Source: Haliclona indistincta
Taxonomy: Eukaryota > Porifera > Demospongiae > Haplosclerida > Chalinidae
Assembly (NCBI GenBank): GCA_964017065.1
Contig: OZ024784.1
Location: 243,337 to 307,336 of the forward strand
DNA: 64,000 nucleotides
Direction: 5' to 3'
Shown here: in pieces, positions 49,157 through 59,929 of the stretch
Numbering within the stretch: the stretch's first letter is position 1
Layout of the letters: the number at the start of each line of letters is the position of its first letter
Translations under genes and position numbers: made by a program
Notes under the pieces: generated by a model
Told to the model about the DNA's origin: nothing
Database searches by the model: none
Seen by the model: the letters and a program-made list of their open reading frames with translations, nothing else

Positions 49157-49371
49157 TTGTGATTAAGGTAGAATTATTATTTTCAATTCATTATAATTAT
49201 AATAATGACAAGGTAGTGAAGAAAACTACATAAAGTTCAATATGTTCACAACTACACTAAGGTGTAATAATAGAAATAAAAAAAGAAGAAAATAATACAG
49301 GTAAATAAATGTACACAACAAAAAAAAAACAAAGAAAAACAACAAAACGCACTGAAGAGAAACAGAAATAG

Positions 49372-49698
49372 TCAGGCCACCAAACAGGCAGTTCCCAAAA
49401 TGGAAGCAGCATTGCCTCTTTGAACTGCCACAGACAGACGCTGGAACAGGTACGAACGGCTGAGCGGGTCACCAGTTTGAAATGCGATCCTCTTGCCCAA
49501 ATCCTTGATAAATTTTAGAGACCTCTCACCAAAAGTACCCATGGTCTCAATCGCAATTGGTACAAACATGTACAGCGACCGATCAAGTCGACTGTACTTA
49601 GCAATTTTCCGGTTTTCTGCCTGAGCTGCCACAGTTCCAGGTGCACTAACAGCAGCTGCTCTGTACGAGCGAGCAAGAGTGTCAGGGCATGTAAACAT
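49372..49698 (-). mobile_element. LINE-like retrotransposon C-terminal fragment
   Basis: A 108-codon minus-strand frame contains AENRKIAKYSRLDRSLYMFV, then AIETMGTFGERSLKFIKDLG and YLFQRLSVAVQRGNAASILG. I recall this signature (AE.RK..KY..LD...FVP.A.E..G, then QR.SVA.QRGNA.SILGT) from the C-termini of non-LTR retrotransposon proteins in many invertebrates. No reverse transcriptase remains upstream, so it is a fragment. Confidence 0.65.
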
Positions 49699-49707
49699 GC
49701 CCTGACA
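49680..49707. repeat. 28-bp inverted repeat
   Basis: TGTCAGGGCATGT, two A, then ACATGCCCTGACA: 13-bp arms with a 2-nt spacer. It overlaps the start of the LINE-like frame. Confidence 0.9.
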
Positions 49708-49784
49708 TAATAATTATAATAATTGTTTCATTAATTTTTTGATTTTCACAATGTTAGCCACAGACTCGCTCAGGCTCGTACTAG

Positions 49785-49832
49785 CATAGATCTTAGAGAC
49801 TAACGTACGTACGTTAGTCTCTAAGATCTATG
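49785..49832. repeat. Perfect 48-bp palindrome
   Basis: CATAGATCTTAGAGACTAAC followed by GTACGTAC and its exact reverse complement, centred at 49808/49809. No spacer and no mismatch. It is followed at 49846-49892 by a run of about 47 T, so it may mark an element terminus. Confidence 0.93.
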
Positions 49833-49842
49833 GTACCGGTAC

Positions 49843-49845
<3 letters not shown>

Positions 49846-49892
<47 letters not shown>
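49846..49892. repeat. Poly-T run of about 47
   Basis: Homopolymer consistent with the poly-A tail of a retro-insertion on the minus strand. It lies 85 bp before the start of the membrane-protein gene. Confidence 0.85.
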
Positions 49893-49895
<3 letters not shown>

Positions 49896-49976
49896 TAAGA
49901 TAAATAATAATGGCAATAGTGATAGAAGGAACTGATCAAGGACACACAGACACTTGTTGCCACTGGAACGTTTACA

Positions 49977-50648
49977 ATGAAGTTACTAGCGCTTCTTCTG
50001 ATTGTTCTTGTCCTGTATTTTCTCAAAAAGCAAATTTCAACTCTGCAGTGGCAGAAAATTGTCAAATCTCGAACCAAGGCTCTGGGCAGTAGTGCTGAAG
50101 AGCTAGTTATGTCACTTGAAAGCGTCTTCCTCGTGTTCATATTCTGGACTAGTCTAATGATGGCTATTGTGTTAGTCATTCATCTTGTCCACGAGTTGTT
50201 TCACATTGCTAATGTCAGTCGTCTATGGCCAGCTAATATTCCATTCATCATTATAATACCATCTGTGGCAACAATAGCCGTCATCTTACAACACATGAGA
50301 GATATCATACTAGCTATAACCAATGCTATTATACTGCTAGTATACTTGCTGTTTGGACTGCCTTTATCAATGACAATTCGTCCAGTATCTGCTGGGATTA
50401 ACTATGCACAAAGTTCTGCTCTACTGTTGTTGGTCGTTCTCATTACTGGCCCCGCCCTCTACTTTGTGATATTGTTCTTTCCTGTCTGCTATCTTACGAA
50501 GGTTTATCAATTGAAATTTACGTTACTCGAGTTTATATTGGTTGCATATCTGGTCTACTATGTCACATCCATACTCATTAGCATAATGACTGAAGTATTG
50601 CTGAGGGTTCTTATAAGACCATTATGGAGACAGCAACGAATGCCTTAA
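49977..50648 (+). CDS. Unrecognised multi-pass membrane protein
   Basis: A single-exon 223-codon frame, too long and too hydrophobic to be chance in AT-rich DNA. It has about six hydrophobic segments: LLALLLIVLVLYFL at the N-terminus (signal or anchor), FLVFIFWTSLMMAIVLVIHL, FIIIIPSVATIAVIL, AIILLVYLLFGLPL, LLLLVVLITGPALYFVILFF and LEFILVAYLVYYVTSILIS. The C-terminus is arginine-rich (RVLIRPLWRQQRMP). I recognise no family. It sits between the two inverted CHPF-like genes. Confidence 0.6.
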   Translation: MKLLALLLIVLVLYFLKKQISTLQWQKIVKSRTKALGSSAEELVMSLESVFLVFIFWTSLMMAIVLVIHLVHELFHIANVSRLWPANIPFIIIIPSVATIAVILQHMRDIILAITNAIILLVYLLFGLPLSMTIRPVSAGINYAQSSALLLLVVLITGPALYFVILFFPVCYLTKVYQLKFTLLEFILVAYLVYYVTSILISIMTEVLLRVLIRPLWRQQRMP

Positions 50649-50717
50649 TGACTTATTTTCACTCAATACAATCATGTTATTTGTATCACTTTATAATGTC
50701 CAATTGTGATAAATGTG

Positions 50718-50951
50718 CTAGAACACAGAGATATGTGGTTTGTCTATCATGTTTACTCTAGAGAGATGCAAGGGCAATACAATGTTACTATGACAACGTG
50801 AAAGAATCTGTCTCTCATCTAACGAAGCCCTGAGGCTGCAGGCTAGTTGAGCATAGCATTTTCTAAATTCAACAACCATTTTCTCTTCCGGTACAATCGT
50901 TTTAACAACATCTTGCGCTGAGGGTAAGACTGGTTCGTCATCTTGACTCAT
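50718..50951 (-). CDS. Possible small hypothetical protein
   Basis: A 77-codon minus-strand frame beginning MSQDDEPVLPSAQDVVKTIV and ending IDKPHISVF. The N-terminal half looks protein-like (acidic, then EEKMVVEFRKCYAQLACSLR, an amphipathic helix). It lies 76 bp downstream of the OSGEPL1 stop on the same strand. Weak support. Confidence 0.3.
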   Translation of the reverse strand: MSQDDEPVLPSAQDVVKTIVPEEKMVVEFRKCYAQLACSLRASLDERQILSRCHSNIVLPLHLSRVNMIDKPHISVF

Positions 50952-51026
50952 AATGTACACTCGAGCTACAGAGCTAGACCACAACACTACAGAAGACCTG
51001 CACTATATTGATATGCTAAATAAAAA

Positions 51027-52843
51027 TTAATTTTCAATTTGTGTGATTGGTGTTGTCCGTTGCTTGGTTAGCTTGATGTTAGCAGCAGCTACCTTGCTAG
51101 ACATGTCCTCACCCAGCGGCCAGCTACAGGTACTGATCAGCAGTGACTCTAGTATCAGTGACTCACCGTGGATGATAGCGCAGTGACTCGTGATCAGTGA
51201 CTAGTGACTGGAGTACGTTACCTGGTGTGTTGAGGTGTTCCACTGCTGTCCTACACAGCAACATAGTAGCTAGCACAGGTAGCAGCTAGCTCTTACCACG
51301 CTATCATGACTCCATTGTCAGTGCAGTATTTAGGAGGAGGACATACTAACTGAAGACCATGATCACAGCAAAGGTGATCTAACTGAGATCGCAAGAACTT
51401 GTTACTAGCTACTCCACCAGATACAACCTGAGAGAGAGGGGTGAGGCTTGTCAGTTGGTAGTGATGCTTATACCAGGTGTTCGATAGACGGCCATTGTGT
51501 ACGAGTGAAGCAGATAGCACGATGAGTGCGTGTGGTGAGATGATGGCACACTGCATTCTGAACAGAGGCAGCCAGATCATCACAATACAGGAATGGAGCA
51601 TCACTAGTGCCTACACAGAACAACAAGAGATGATAGTACAGCTCAATAATGGCTACCAGATATGATCCTCTCCACAGCTGTTCTTAGACCAGTGAATGAG
51701 AACATGCAGTCACGCCTGAAGAGGAGTACCAACCATTAGACAGACAGACAGACAAGTGGTGGTTACCTGCTGCTCATCATGAGTGGTAGATTGAATCTGT
51801 TTGGATCACCACGAGCTGCCAGCTGCTCAATGGCTGCTCCTCCTGACAAACTGGATACCTCTGGGTGTGTGTGGAGCTGCATCATGCGAGCCACCTTGTC
51901 TAGTAGCTCACCTGTATCACCAAGATAATGTAGTTACTATGGTAACACTATACTACTAGTACAGTTACTATGGTAACACTATACTACTAGTGTAGTTACT
52001 ATGGTAACACTATACTACTAGTATAGTTACTATGGTAACACTATACTACTAGTGTAGTTACTATGGTAACATTATACTACTAGTATAGTTACTATGGTAA
52101 CACTATACTACTAGTATAGTTACTATGGTAACACTATACACACTAGCGATGAACCTGGTGATCTGTCTAGAGAGCAACCCAGTCTCTGGAATGACCCCGT
52201 CCTCTCAGCCACTAGTAGTAGACAGTGACCGCCAGATACTAGTAGAATCAGATATGGGAAAGGAACACGTGAGAACAAGCGAGCAGTTAGTGCATGAGCC
52301 TCCATATGATGGACAGGGATCACAGGCTTGCTACACAATGATCATAATTACTATACACATTCCATTGTACTGACCATTCGCTGTGAGCTAGTTGCTTAGT
52401 GAACTCTAGTCCAGCATTGAGACACGGAGCCAGACCAGGACCCACAGTGACTGCTATTGCTGATATATCCTAACAATATTACTGCAGTATCATGATGCAT
52501 TAGTAATGAGGTCACAGTACCGCCATGGTGAGGTTAGCATTGGTCAGAGCTGTCTGTGTCATTAGCTGCAAGTGTTGAGCATGTAACCCACTGGCTACAC
52601 TAGGTACCACTCCTCCTGTCCTGAAGCAACACTAACATAGTTCAACTACTCACTCACTCACTTGAGGTGAACTGGTAGCTGACTGTGGAGTGCCTCGCCC
52701 ATGACACGCCCACTACTAGACACCACGCCCACACCAGTATCATCACAGCTAGTCTCTATTCCCAGCACCACCATGTCTCTTACACCTGCTGCAACATCAT
52801 CACGTGAGCTCCTATAAAACAGCCTCTTCACCTTCCATCTCAC
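51027..52843 (-). CDS. OSGEPL1: Mitochondrial tRNA N6-threonylcarbamoyltransferase OSGEPL1
   Basis: Exons on the minus strand: 52662-52843, 52521-52620, 52375-52469, 52155-52330, 51767-51911, 51657-51715, 51474-51610, 51297-51427, 51222-51250 and a last exon ending at 51027. It belongs to the Kae1/TsaD family, which completes t6A37 on ANN-decoding tRNAs; OSGEPL1 is the mitochondrial form. Motifs: [11 protein letters not shown], the metal-binding [40 protein letters not shown] and [16 protein letters not shown]. The basic N-terminus ([13 protein letters not shown]) suits mitochondrial import. The junction into the last exon is unresolved: its conserved frame ([10 protein letters not shown], human PLGVDISKEV) does not follow in phase from the 29-nt exon, so a micro-exon may be missing from my model. 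Confidence 0.92.
51932..52140. repeat. 29-bp minisatellite in an OSGEPL1 intron
   Basis: Seven copies of a unit containing GTTACTATGGTAACACTATA + CTACTAGT. It includes the 12-bp imperfect palindrome GTTACTATGGTAAC. Confidence 0.93.
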
Positions 52844-53368
52844 AACACGCCGCCAACTGCATGCACACAGACACTAGATGACAGCTCACGTGATGACCAA
52901 ACTGACCAAGACATCGTCAGTGTTAGAAACGTCACTAGATGACTCACGAGTCACTGTCACCAGAGAACAGTATCCATAGTGTTACAGCACGACGCGTACA
53001 GGCACCCACGTGGTCAACAGCACACACGTGGTCTCTCGTGACTCATTTCGTAAGCGTTTTGAACGTTAAGCTTACGTAAGCTTATGCGTCATACAGGTAC
53101 CAGTTATCAAGTGCTAGCTGTGTATCTGGTTCCTCGAAGTACTGGGCTATCTTCAACTTAGTTATAGGAAGGGCATATTCAGAAACACGCCTAGAGTGAA
53201 CCTGTGACTGTCAGTGACTAGGCCTATCTCTTGTAGAATATCCACTAGACTCAAGCACAAAGACATGATTGGAGCTAAATTCCTTGTATTGAGCTAACAG
53301 GGAGGGGCTGGAGCTTGACGTAGAATTCAAAAATATATTATTATTAATTAAAAAAACCATTATTATTA
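52844..53368. other. Intergenic between OSGEPL1 and CHPF-like copy 2
   Basis: 525 bp with CACGTG-type motifs and GTGACTCA-like sites near 52880-53045 (probable OSGEPL1 promoter), then AT-rich sequence running to the stop of the CHPF-like gene, where TTATTATTAATTAAAAAAAC offers 3'-end signals. No gene is seen. Confidence 0.4.
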
Positions 53369-55771
53369 TTAATGCAGTGATTGTCTAGTGTCTCTGTCAG
53401 CTAGTTTCTTCTCTAACTCTAGCATGTAAGCCGTCAGGTCATTACGATCAGCGTATGTCCGCATCATTGAGAAGACACAGTGCCAGTGGCTGTCAGCGTT
53501 CCTGGTCTTACAAGGGTTATCATGCCAGCGATGTACCAGACTAGTATCAGGTGCCCTGAACACCTCTAGCTTCTTCTTGAGTGTCTTGACAATAAAGTCC
53601 ACATCTTCTCCTCCCCATCCAACCAGTGACTGATCCATCGTGCTGTAGTCTGACTTGTACATACACGCCATACCATAGCTATAGTACTCCCAGAATCCAT
53701 GCTTACGATTCAATGGAAACGTCTTTGGAGGTTTGCGATTTCTATACACATATTTCATGTTGTACAGTTTGAACATTTCCGGGAAGTACACCATCTTGCC
53801 TTGCACAGCACTCCTACGACAGCGCTGTAAGAAAGCTCGCTCTACATTAAGATCCACGTCACAGAGAAAGGCTAGATCATTCTTGTTCAGTGCAGTCATA
53901 CCAACTTCAAAAGCCCTAGCTCGAGAGAACGCACCTGTTCCAGGTACAACTGTAACTTTGGAGTCCAGATACTGTGATCTGATTTTTTCAACCAATTCTC
54001 GTGTGAAAGTAACGTCTTTCTCGCCGTAAACTGCTAATACTAGATGCACGTTCTCATGTGTGGTTAGGAATTCTTTAATGTAGAAGTCAAGAAAATGTTG
54101 AAATCGTTCAGACACGTTCCCAAGGGGTATTACAAAATGGACTGTTTCATTATCAATGGATTTAGATGGTTTCACAATGATCTCCTTAGCAAGAGGTCGT
54201 AAAAAGCGGACTCTTCTCTTGATTACTGTCTTGGAGTTCAGTGGTTCGAACAGAGCATCAATAATATACTCATTGCCCTTTAGACCGTGACGAAGAACAT
54301 AATGGTACTCTATTCTTGTCATCTTCAGCCATGACCCATGATCCTTGCTAGCTGCCTTCTCTATCCATGGTGTCAGTAGCTCTATCTCCCTTGTGTCCTC
54401 CATTCTATCGTGCCGTAAGCTCAGTCGTGGTTCATAGGTGCGATCATTAAAGAGACTCCCGTCCTGGTAGAGAGCCCAGGAGGGCAGGTTGCTGCCAGTA
54501 AATCTCTTAGGATTGGTTTGTGAAGCGTTGTAGTAGTTACGATAATGTATCATGTGGCCTGGATTGATGCCGGTCGGTTTGAGGTAACTCTGAAGATTGT
54601 TGATGGTGTTGCCAACAGTAGCCATCCTGGTCCTGAGCTGTTCATACTCCAGGGTCCTGTACAACAGATGCAAAGTGACCATGTGGTCTGGTAGAGTAGC
54701 AGGATACACTGTTAGTAAGCCACTATATTGGTCCTTGCTCCATAACTGATCAGGGTTCATGAACGACTGCTGGATATCTTCATAAAACAACTTGTTCTAC
54801 ACAGGAAGAGACAGAAAATGGTCACTACAACCACATCATGAACACACACAGCAACATTATGGAATTAACATTGACACAAAACCCAATATCCCATAATATC
54901 CCATGATACTGACCATGTCATGATGGTGGTGACTGGTCATTATTGAACACATTATACTAGCTAGTACGTATTGCTAACCATGTCTGGTTGATCATGATGA
55001 TGAAGGTGTTGCTGTATGGACTGTATAATGTCAGCTTGATGATGATCCAGGACAGTGTTCATGGCAGCTCTGCTCAGCACTATACCTGGTCCACCAACAC
55101 ACGATCGCTCATGAGGTACTCTCCTTAGCCGTTCTTCAGACTGGTTCACTGGTAGCTGGCCCAGGTAAACAGGCTCATCTGGGTTCAGCTTGCTCAGGTA
55201 CAGTCCAAGCTTCTTCCCATTGACATACGTCTCGGAAGACACTACCACAAACCAGTTATATGAGTTAGCGTGATATTTCTGCATGTATTGAAGGGTCTTC
55301 ATGATCTGAACAGACTGTGGTAAATCTTTAGCGTGGAAGTGATATGTCTCAGTGGCTGTGTTACGAACAGATTGCCTCCGCTTGCAGCCGTACGGTGCCG
55401 CAAACAGCATATGAGAGACATCATATCGCCAGGTGTTGGATATGACCTTCATCTTCTCTAGATCACAACCACATGTGATCACAGCAGCTAGTACCTTGGA
55501 GAGAGATGAGATACCAAGTACAGGGGGAGCTTCCTACAGGCAGCAGAGAGTATTGGAAGCAGCACGCACCACAGTGTATACTCACCTGACTAGCTTCAGG
55601 CTGGAAGGTGAATGGTGCAGTAGGTAAGTCTCTCTGAATGTCACTATGATCACGAGGCGACTTGTTCGAGCTTCTATAATTTAGAACACAAAGTAGAAAT
55701 AAAACGAGAAACACAACTCCTAGTAGGCGCCGCCTCTTGCTACACATCCTCACGATGGTACGAGTGGCCAT
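53369..55771 (-). CDS. CHPF/chondroitin synthase-like glycosyltransferase, copy 2
   Basis: Three exons (55586-55771, 54979-55533, 53369-54796) encode 722 aa with the same gene structure as copy 1. The N-terminus has a basic cap (KRRRLL) and a hydrophobic anchor (GVVFLVLFLLCVLNY). The GT31 half has SSETY in place of the metal-binding DDD; the GT7 half keeps CDVDLNVERAF and GWGGEDVDF. Blocks flanking the second intron and the last 150 codons are nearly identical to copy 1 even at synonymous sites, while roughly 240 codons in the middle have diverged to about half identity. Its start lies 125 bp from the divergent membrane-protein gene. Confidence 0.9.
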
Positions 55772-55896
55772 GACATGGTATCAAGAACTGCAGGAGCACT
55801 TCCAAGCGCGCTTCTAAGGTGACGGAACCACACGATAGCGATCGTTACTCGGTGCTTGTTTGATGTGGAGAAGGTGTGGCTTGTAGATTGGTTAAG
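55772..55896. promoter_or_regulatory. Short bidirectional promoter
   Basis: 125 bp between the divergent start codons of CHPF-like copy 2 (55771) and the membrane protein (55897). No TATA box is seen. The symmetric GCGATCGTTACTCGG near 55838 lies mid-interval. Confidence 0.5.
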
Positions 55897-56931
55897 ATGG
55901 CGTTGTCATCAGGTCACTTCTTCCACAGCGGTATTATCACTCGCAGACCTGTGGCTACTATAGACTATCCTCCTGCTCCTATACAGCTTGCAGCTAGTAG
56001 TGTTGTCGGGGCGGTGACGTTCCCTGCTGTTCTAGGAATCGCTCAAGTGGCTCTGTTCAAGCCTTTACGACTAACATCTGGCGCTAGACTGTGTTCCTTG
56101 GCTGGTGGCGCGGCAGTGTTCGTGACTGGGTTCGCCTCTTCGTGTGCAGTGGTGACTAGCTACTCGCTATCGCGTGATGTAGCTGCTTCTAATCGCCCCG
56201 CCTCTTCATCAATTGAACTTGTCTTCAAGGATCTCATTATTTCAGGTCTTGTGAGTATGGTCGTCTTTAGAGCTCTAGGAGGGAGGTTCTCTATGGTCCT
56301 GCCCAGCAACCTGATGCAACCTGGCTCATTCTCCCGCTATGCCATCCCTGTCAATGAAGCACCACATGCTACAAAGAGCCAGAAGATGATCATCCAGGAC
56401 CTGGGGAGAAAACATGGCTGCCATACCTGTGGTCACCGGTCTAAGCTGATCCAGTACCGTGCTGATCACCAGCCGCCTACCAAGCTGGTGAAGGAGGGGC
56501 GGCCCCAGTGGTACCACCCTCACTGCAAGAAGTGCTCTGATCTACAAGGAGCCGTCATGAACAAGACTGGTAGCCGTGTTGCTGTGGTCACTCATCCATT
56601 CTCACTCCGCTCCTATCATATCTTCCTACCTGTTCCTCTAGCACTAGCCTTCATGAAGACCCACTCACCATCACTGAGCCGCCAGCAACATGATGATGTC
56701 CCAGCCATTGTACCCACCACTGCACCTACTCCACCCACCAGCAGTACCAAGACCACTACTGCCACCAGCTCTACTGCTGCTGAATCTGACCAACAGTCTC
56801 TTATTGCTAACTTTCCATTCTTCATCGTGTGGCAAAAAACTCTCGCATTTCTAGAATCCCTACATCCTTGTGGCAGGTTCCATATCACTCTGTGGATGTT
56901 CTCAGCTATTGCTGCTTTAGGATGCTTATGA
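55897..56931 (+). CDS. Conserved membrane protein with a CHTCG...H...C..C motif
   Basis: Single exon, 344 aa. The ATG at 55897 (AAGATGGCG, good context) is the start; the frame continues upstream only to a GTG. The N-terminal third is hydrophobic with several short possible membrane segments (QLAASSVVGAVTFPAVLGIA, CSLAGGAAVFVTGFASSCAV, LIISGLVSMVVF). The middle holds LGRKHGCHTCGHRSK, ADHQPPTKL and YHPHCKKCSDLQG, a C-x2-C-x(n)-H-x(n)-H-x-H-C-x2-C arrangement that could bind zinc and recalls HNH-like ADH..P sequences. A Ser/Thr-rich linker and a C-terminal hydrophobic segment follow. I recall similar uncharacterised invertebrate proteins but know no function. Confidence 0.7.
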   Translation: MALSSGHFFHSGIITRRPVATIDYPPAPIQLAASSVVGAVTFPAVLGIAQVALFKPLRLTSGARLCSLAGGAAVFVTGFASSCAVVTSYSLSRDVAASNRPASSSIELVFKDLIISGLVSMVVFRALGGRFSMVLPSNLMQPGSFSRYAIPVNEAPHATKSQKMIIQDLGRKHGCHTCGHRSKLIQYRADHQPPTKLVKEGRPQWYHPHCKKCSDLQGAVMNKTGSRVAVVTHPFSLRSYHIFLPVPLALAFMKTHSPSLSRQQHDDVPAIVPTTAPTPPTSSTKTTTATSSTAAESDQQSLIANFPFFIVWQKTLAFLESLHPCGRFHITLWMFSAIAALGCL

Positions 56932-57210
56932 CCTACATTATTATCATTACCATCATTATTTAAAATTCGCGCCAATAATAATGATTAGAGGCGCGGCGTA
57001 GCAAGCGACCTCTAGGCCCTAGCCGAGTCCCTAGCACTATTATACTAGAGACGAGCAACTTTTAAACAAACAAGTAGTCCTCGAATCGGTCCTCGATCAC
57101 TGTTGCGAACGAAGAAGAGACATTCTGCAGCCGGCAGTTCAATTGTTAGAGATTCAAAGGACAGGATACAGTTATTCTAGCTAGGCAGACTCAGCTAGCT
57201 ATCTAGCCCT
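56932..57210. promoter_or_regulatory. Intergenic region and PARP promoter
   Basis: 279 bp between the membrane-protein stop and the PARP start. AATAATAATGATTAG near 56974 may serve 3'-end formation. The remainder is presumed promoter and 5' UTR with no distinctive element seen. Confidence 0.35.
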
Positions 57211-59748
57211 ATGGCTGAACTAGAGGATCCAGATACAGCTGCTGCTATGAGCCAACAGATCATGGAGGAGGAGGCAATGCTTACAGCAGAGGATGGAGAT
57301 CAGCTGCAGCAACTAGCTGATGAGATGAGCAAGATGCTGGACCTTACAGTGAGTGAGTGGTGACTACTGGTCAGCTAGCTACTCTCTGCTCTAGAACACA
57401 CTGGGCAGTCCAGTACCACTTGTTGAGCTGTCTCCAATGGAGCACGTCTCCATGCAGCAAGAAGAGGTGGAGGCACTCACAGCAATATATGGCAAGGATA
57501 TCACTAAGCTGAACAACACAGGGACGTGTTTCTGTATTAGGATGAAATTCATGTCAGATGTGATCAATGAAGATGACGTCATTAGAATATGGTTCAGGTA
57601 GTCACTCACTCACACCCTCACTCTCTCTCTCACTCACTCACTCACTCACTCACTCACACCCTCACTCTCTCTCTCACTCACTCACTCACTCACTCACTCA
57701 CTCACTCGCTCTCTCCCATCTTCAGCTTGCCTCCAAACTACCCTAGTGTTCCTCCAGTCATAGAGATAGAGACCAATGAATCCGGTACATTCACATACAG
57801 CGATGCAGACAGCCTGTATGATAGACTGATGAAGGAGGCAAACCAGCACATTGGAGCCACTATGGTGTTTGATCTGGTAGGGAGCACACTGGATCTATTA
57901 CCAGACATGCTCCAGCAGAGAAGAGAGCGGATAGCTCGCCAAGAAGCAGCTGATCAAGAGAGGAAGACACAGATCGAATTAACTGATGCTATTAATAGTA
58001 GACGGAAGGGATTCATACCAGCTAATGTAAGCATAGCTAGCTCTATTTTGTCTATTCGTTCACTATGTGTCACTAGCTATGGTCTGAGCTTGTTGCTGGG
58101 ACTGAGTTCAGCTCTCCCTCGACTCACTCCAGTGGCTCTGATGATGATGAAGGCACCGATAGTCATGGTCACGATGGTGCACTGTTTCATGACTATACTA
58201 GTTACAGACCACAGGAGTTCGTTGGACCTGTTACACAGATATTGAAACATATTCCAGAAACACTACAAATAACCAGAGTACGGATTATTGATTGCTACAC
58301 TCACACTCACTCTTACTCACTTACTCACTTACTGACTCACTCACTCACTCGCCCTCTCACTCACTCACTCGCCCACTCACTCACTCACTTATTTCTATTC
58401 AGATGGAGAATATTTTACGTCAGGATCTTGCTAGTCGTTTCCATCAGTGCATGCAGACTGCATACAAAGAACTGTCCGAAAAAGAGAGACGGTTCCCCAT
58501 GATGTTTAACCTGAAGCCGCAGCTTATGTTTCATGGAACACTCACAAAGAGCCTTCCTTCAATCGGTGAGTAGCATAGTCCTGTCACATAGCTATTGATC
58601 TCTCTCTCAGTTCAACATGGGCTGGTTATTCCTGGCGCTAACAACCAGGTCAAGGTTCAGCATGGTTCATCATACGGCAAGGGAATATATCTCTCCCCTA
58701 ATGCTGACTTTAGTTTGGGGTAGGTGAAACAATCATGAAAAATGCATTGTTCTGTGAAAACGTCTTCATGTCCCTTTAATTAGCATTGTAATTACACAGA
58801 TATACAGACAGTTCAAGGCTGATTATATGCGCTGCAATTCCGGGAAGAATGTACAAGGACAATTTTAACAAAGGTACCACTATATCATATTTCTTCTTCA
58901 TTATACTGAGCTATGATCACTCACAGGTCATCATTCTAATATACATGTTGTCGTATCGAGTTGTGGAAATGAGTGGGTGTTCTTCAATGCCGCTCAGGTC
59001 CTGCCATGCTATGTTATACAGGTCATTGACAAGCAGATCTATCACCAGAGAGTCCATCCTCCTCCACTCTCTGGTTTTGCATTAGAAAGAGAAGACACAA
59101 GCGACATGATAGCTGCAGTTGCTTTGAAAGTGAAGAGAGAAAAGCTACTGGCACGAGTGAGTGAACACTGTGTCTTTGACTCATAATAATTTTTTCTCAG
59201 GCAAGGAAGTTCCTTCCATTTGGGTTTGGTCCAGGCAGTAAGACAGTGATTGAGGAAGCTGGTGATATTGATGATGATGATGAAGAAGATTATGGCGACT
59301 ATCAGGTAATGGAAGAGGGCAGAGATATGTAATAATTATTATGGGCTAATGATGAGGAGATATGTAATAAAATTGTATGTGTATAAGTGAGGGAGTGAAT
59401 ACTGTGTGGAGTGGAGGAATCTGGTGTACATGCATGTATTGGAGTCTCCCCTGTGGTAAGGGTGTGGCTGAACTATCAGTGTGTGGTGTCTCAACTGGTG
59501 CAAAGTTTTCATACTGCAGTTGGTTGTGGGTATTGCTACAGCTTCAGGGATTCCCCTTACATTAATGCTTAGTCTGTGATGAAACTGATGTACCAGCTAT
59601 TTAATATTGTATTGATATTGTATACTAGATGCTTCGCCATATGGAGAATGATGAAGGACACTCAAGCAGCGATGTGAAGCCAGAGTACAGTGAACTGCAG
59701 CATTACAGACATGTTGACAATGATAGTGAACCTCCTCCAACCAGTTAA
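57211..59748 (+). CDS. PARP-family ADP-ribosyltransferase with an RWD domain
   Basis: Ten exons (57211-57348, 57395-57597, 57726-58026, 58077-58277, 58403-58565, 58611-58719, 58800-58873, 58927-59156, 59201-59305, 59629-59748) encode 547 aa; all phases close. An RWD domain spans about 65-165 (QQEEVEALTAIYGKD; LPPNYPSVPPVIEI is the hallmark YPxxxP). An acidic Ser/His linker follows, then a PARP catalytic domain (about 282-440). The NAD-binding triad is complete: H325 in FHGT, Y362 in GKGIYLSP, E412 in GNEW. The layout is closest to the PARP6/8/16 type, whose third residue is usually not Glu, so polymer synthesis is possible here. The tail is acidic. Cellular role unknown. Confidence 0.85.
57601..57715. 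repeat. CACT/CTCT microsatellite in a PARP intron
   Basis: (CACT)n and (CT)n fill the 128-nt intron 2 and lead into the TTCAG acceptor. Confidence 0.9.
58293..58392. repeat. CACT microsatellite in PARP intron 4
   Basis: (CACT)n with CGCC interruptions, again on the acceptor side of the intron. Confidence 0.9.
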
Positions 59749-59929
59749 TATCAACAGATCACATGATCAACATTTATACAGTACATTGTGTTTACATTCT
59801 GTTATGATGAGGTAATGCATCCTTTATGGAGCATAGTTCTGACTCAACAAATTTCTAGTTATGTGGGATGTCAACACATGATTACAATAGAATGACAAAC
59901 AGACCATAAAAATAAAATGAATTTCGGAG

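Noticed and set aside
55876..55896. Earlier start for the 55.9-kb membrane protein
   Set aside because: The codon at 55876 is GTG; the first ATG in frame, at 55897, has good context.
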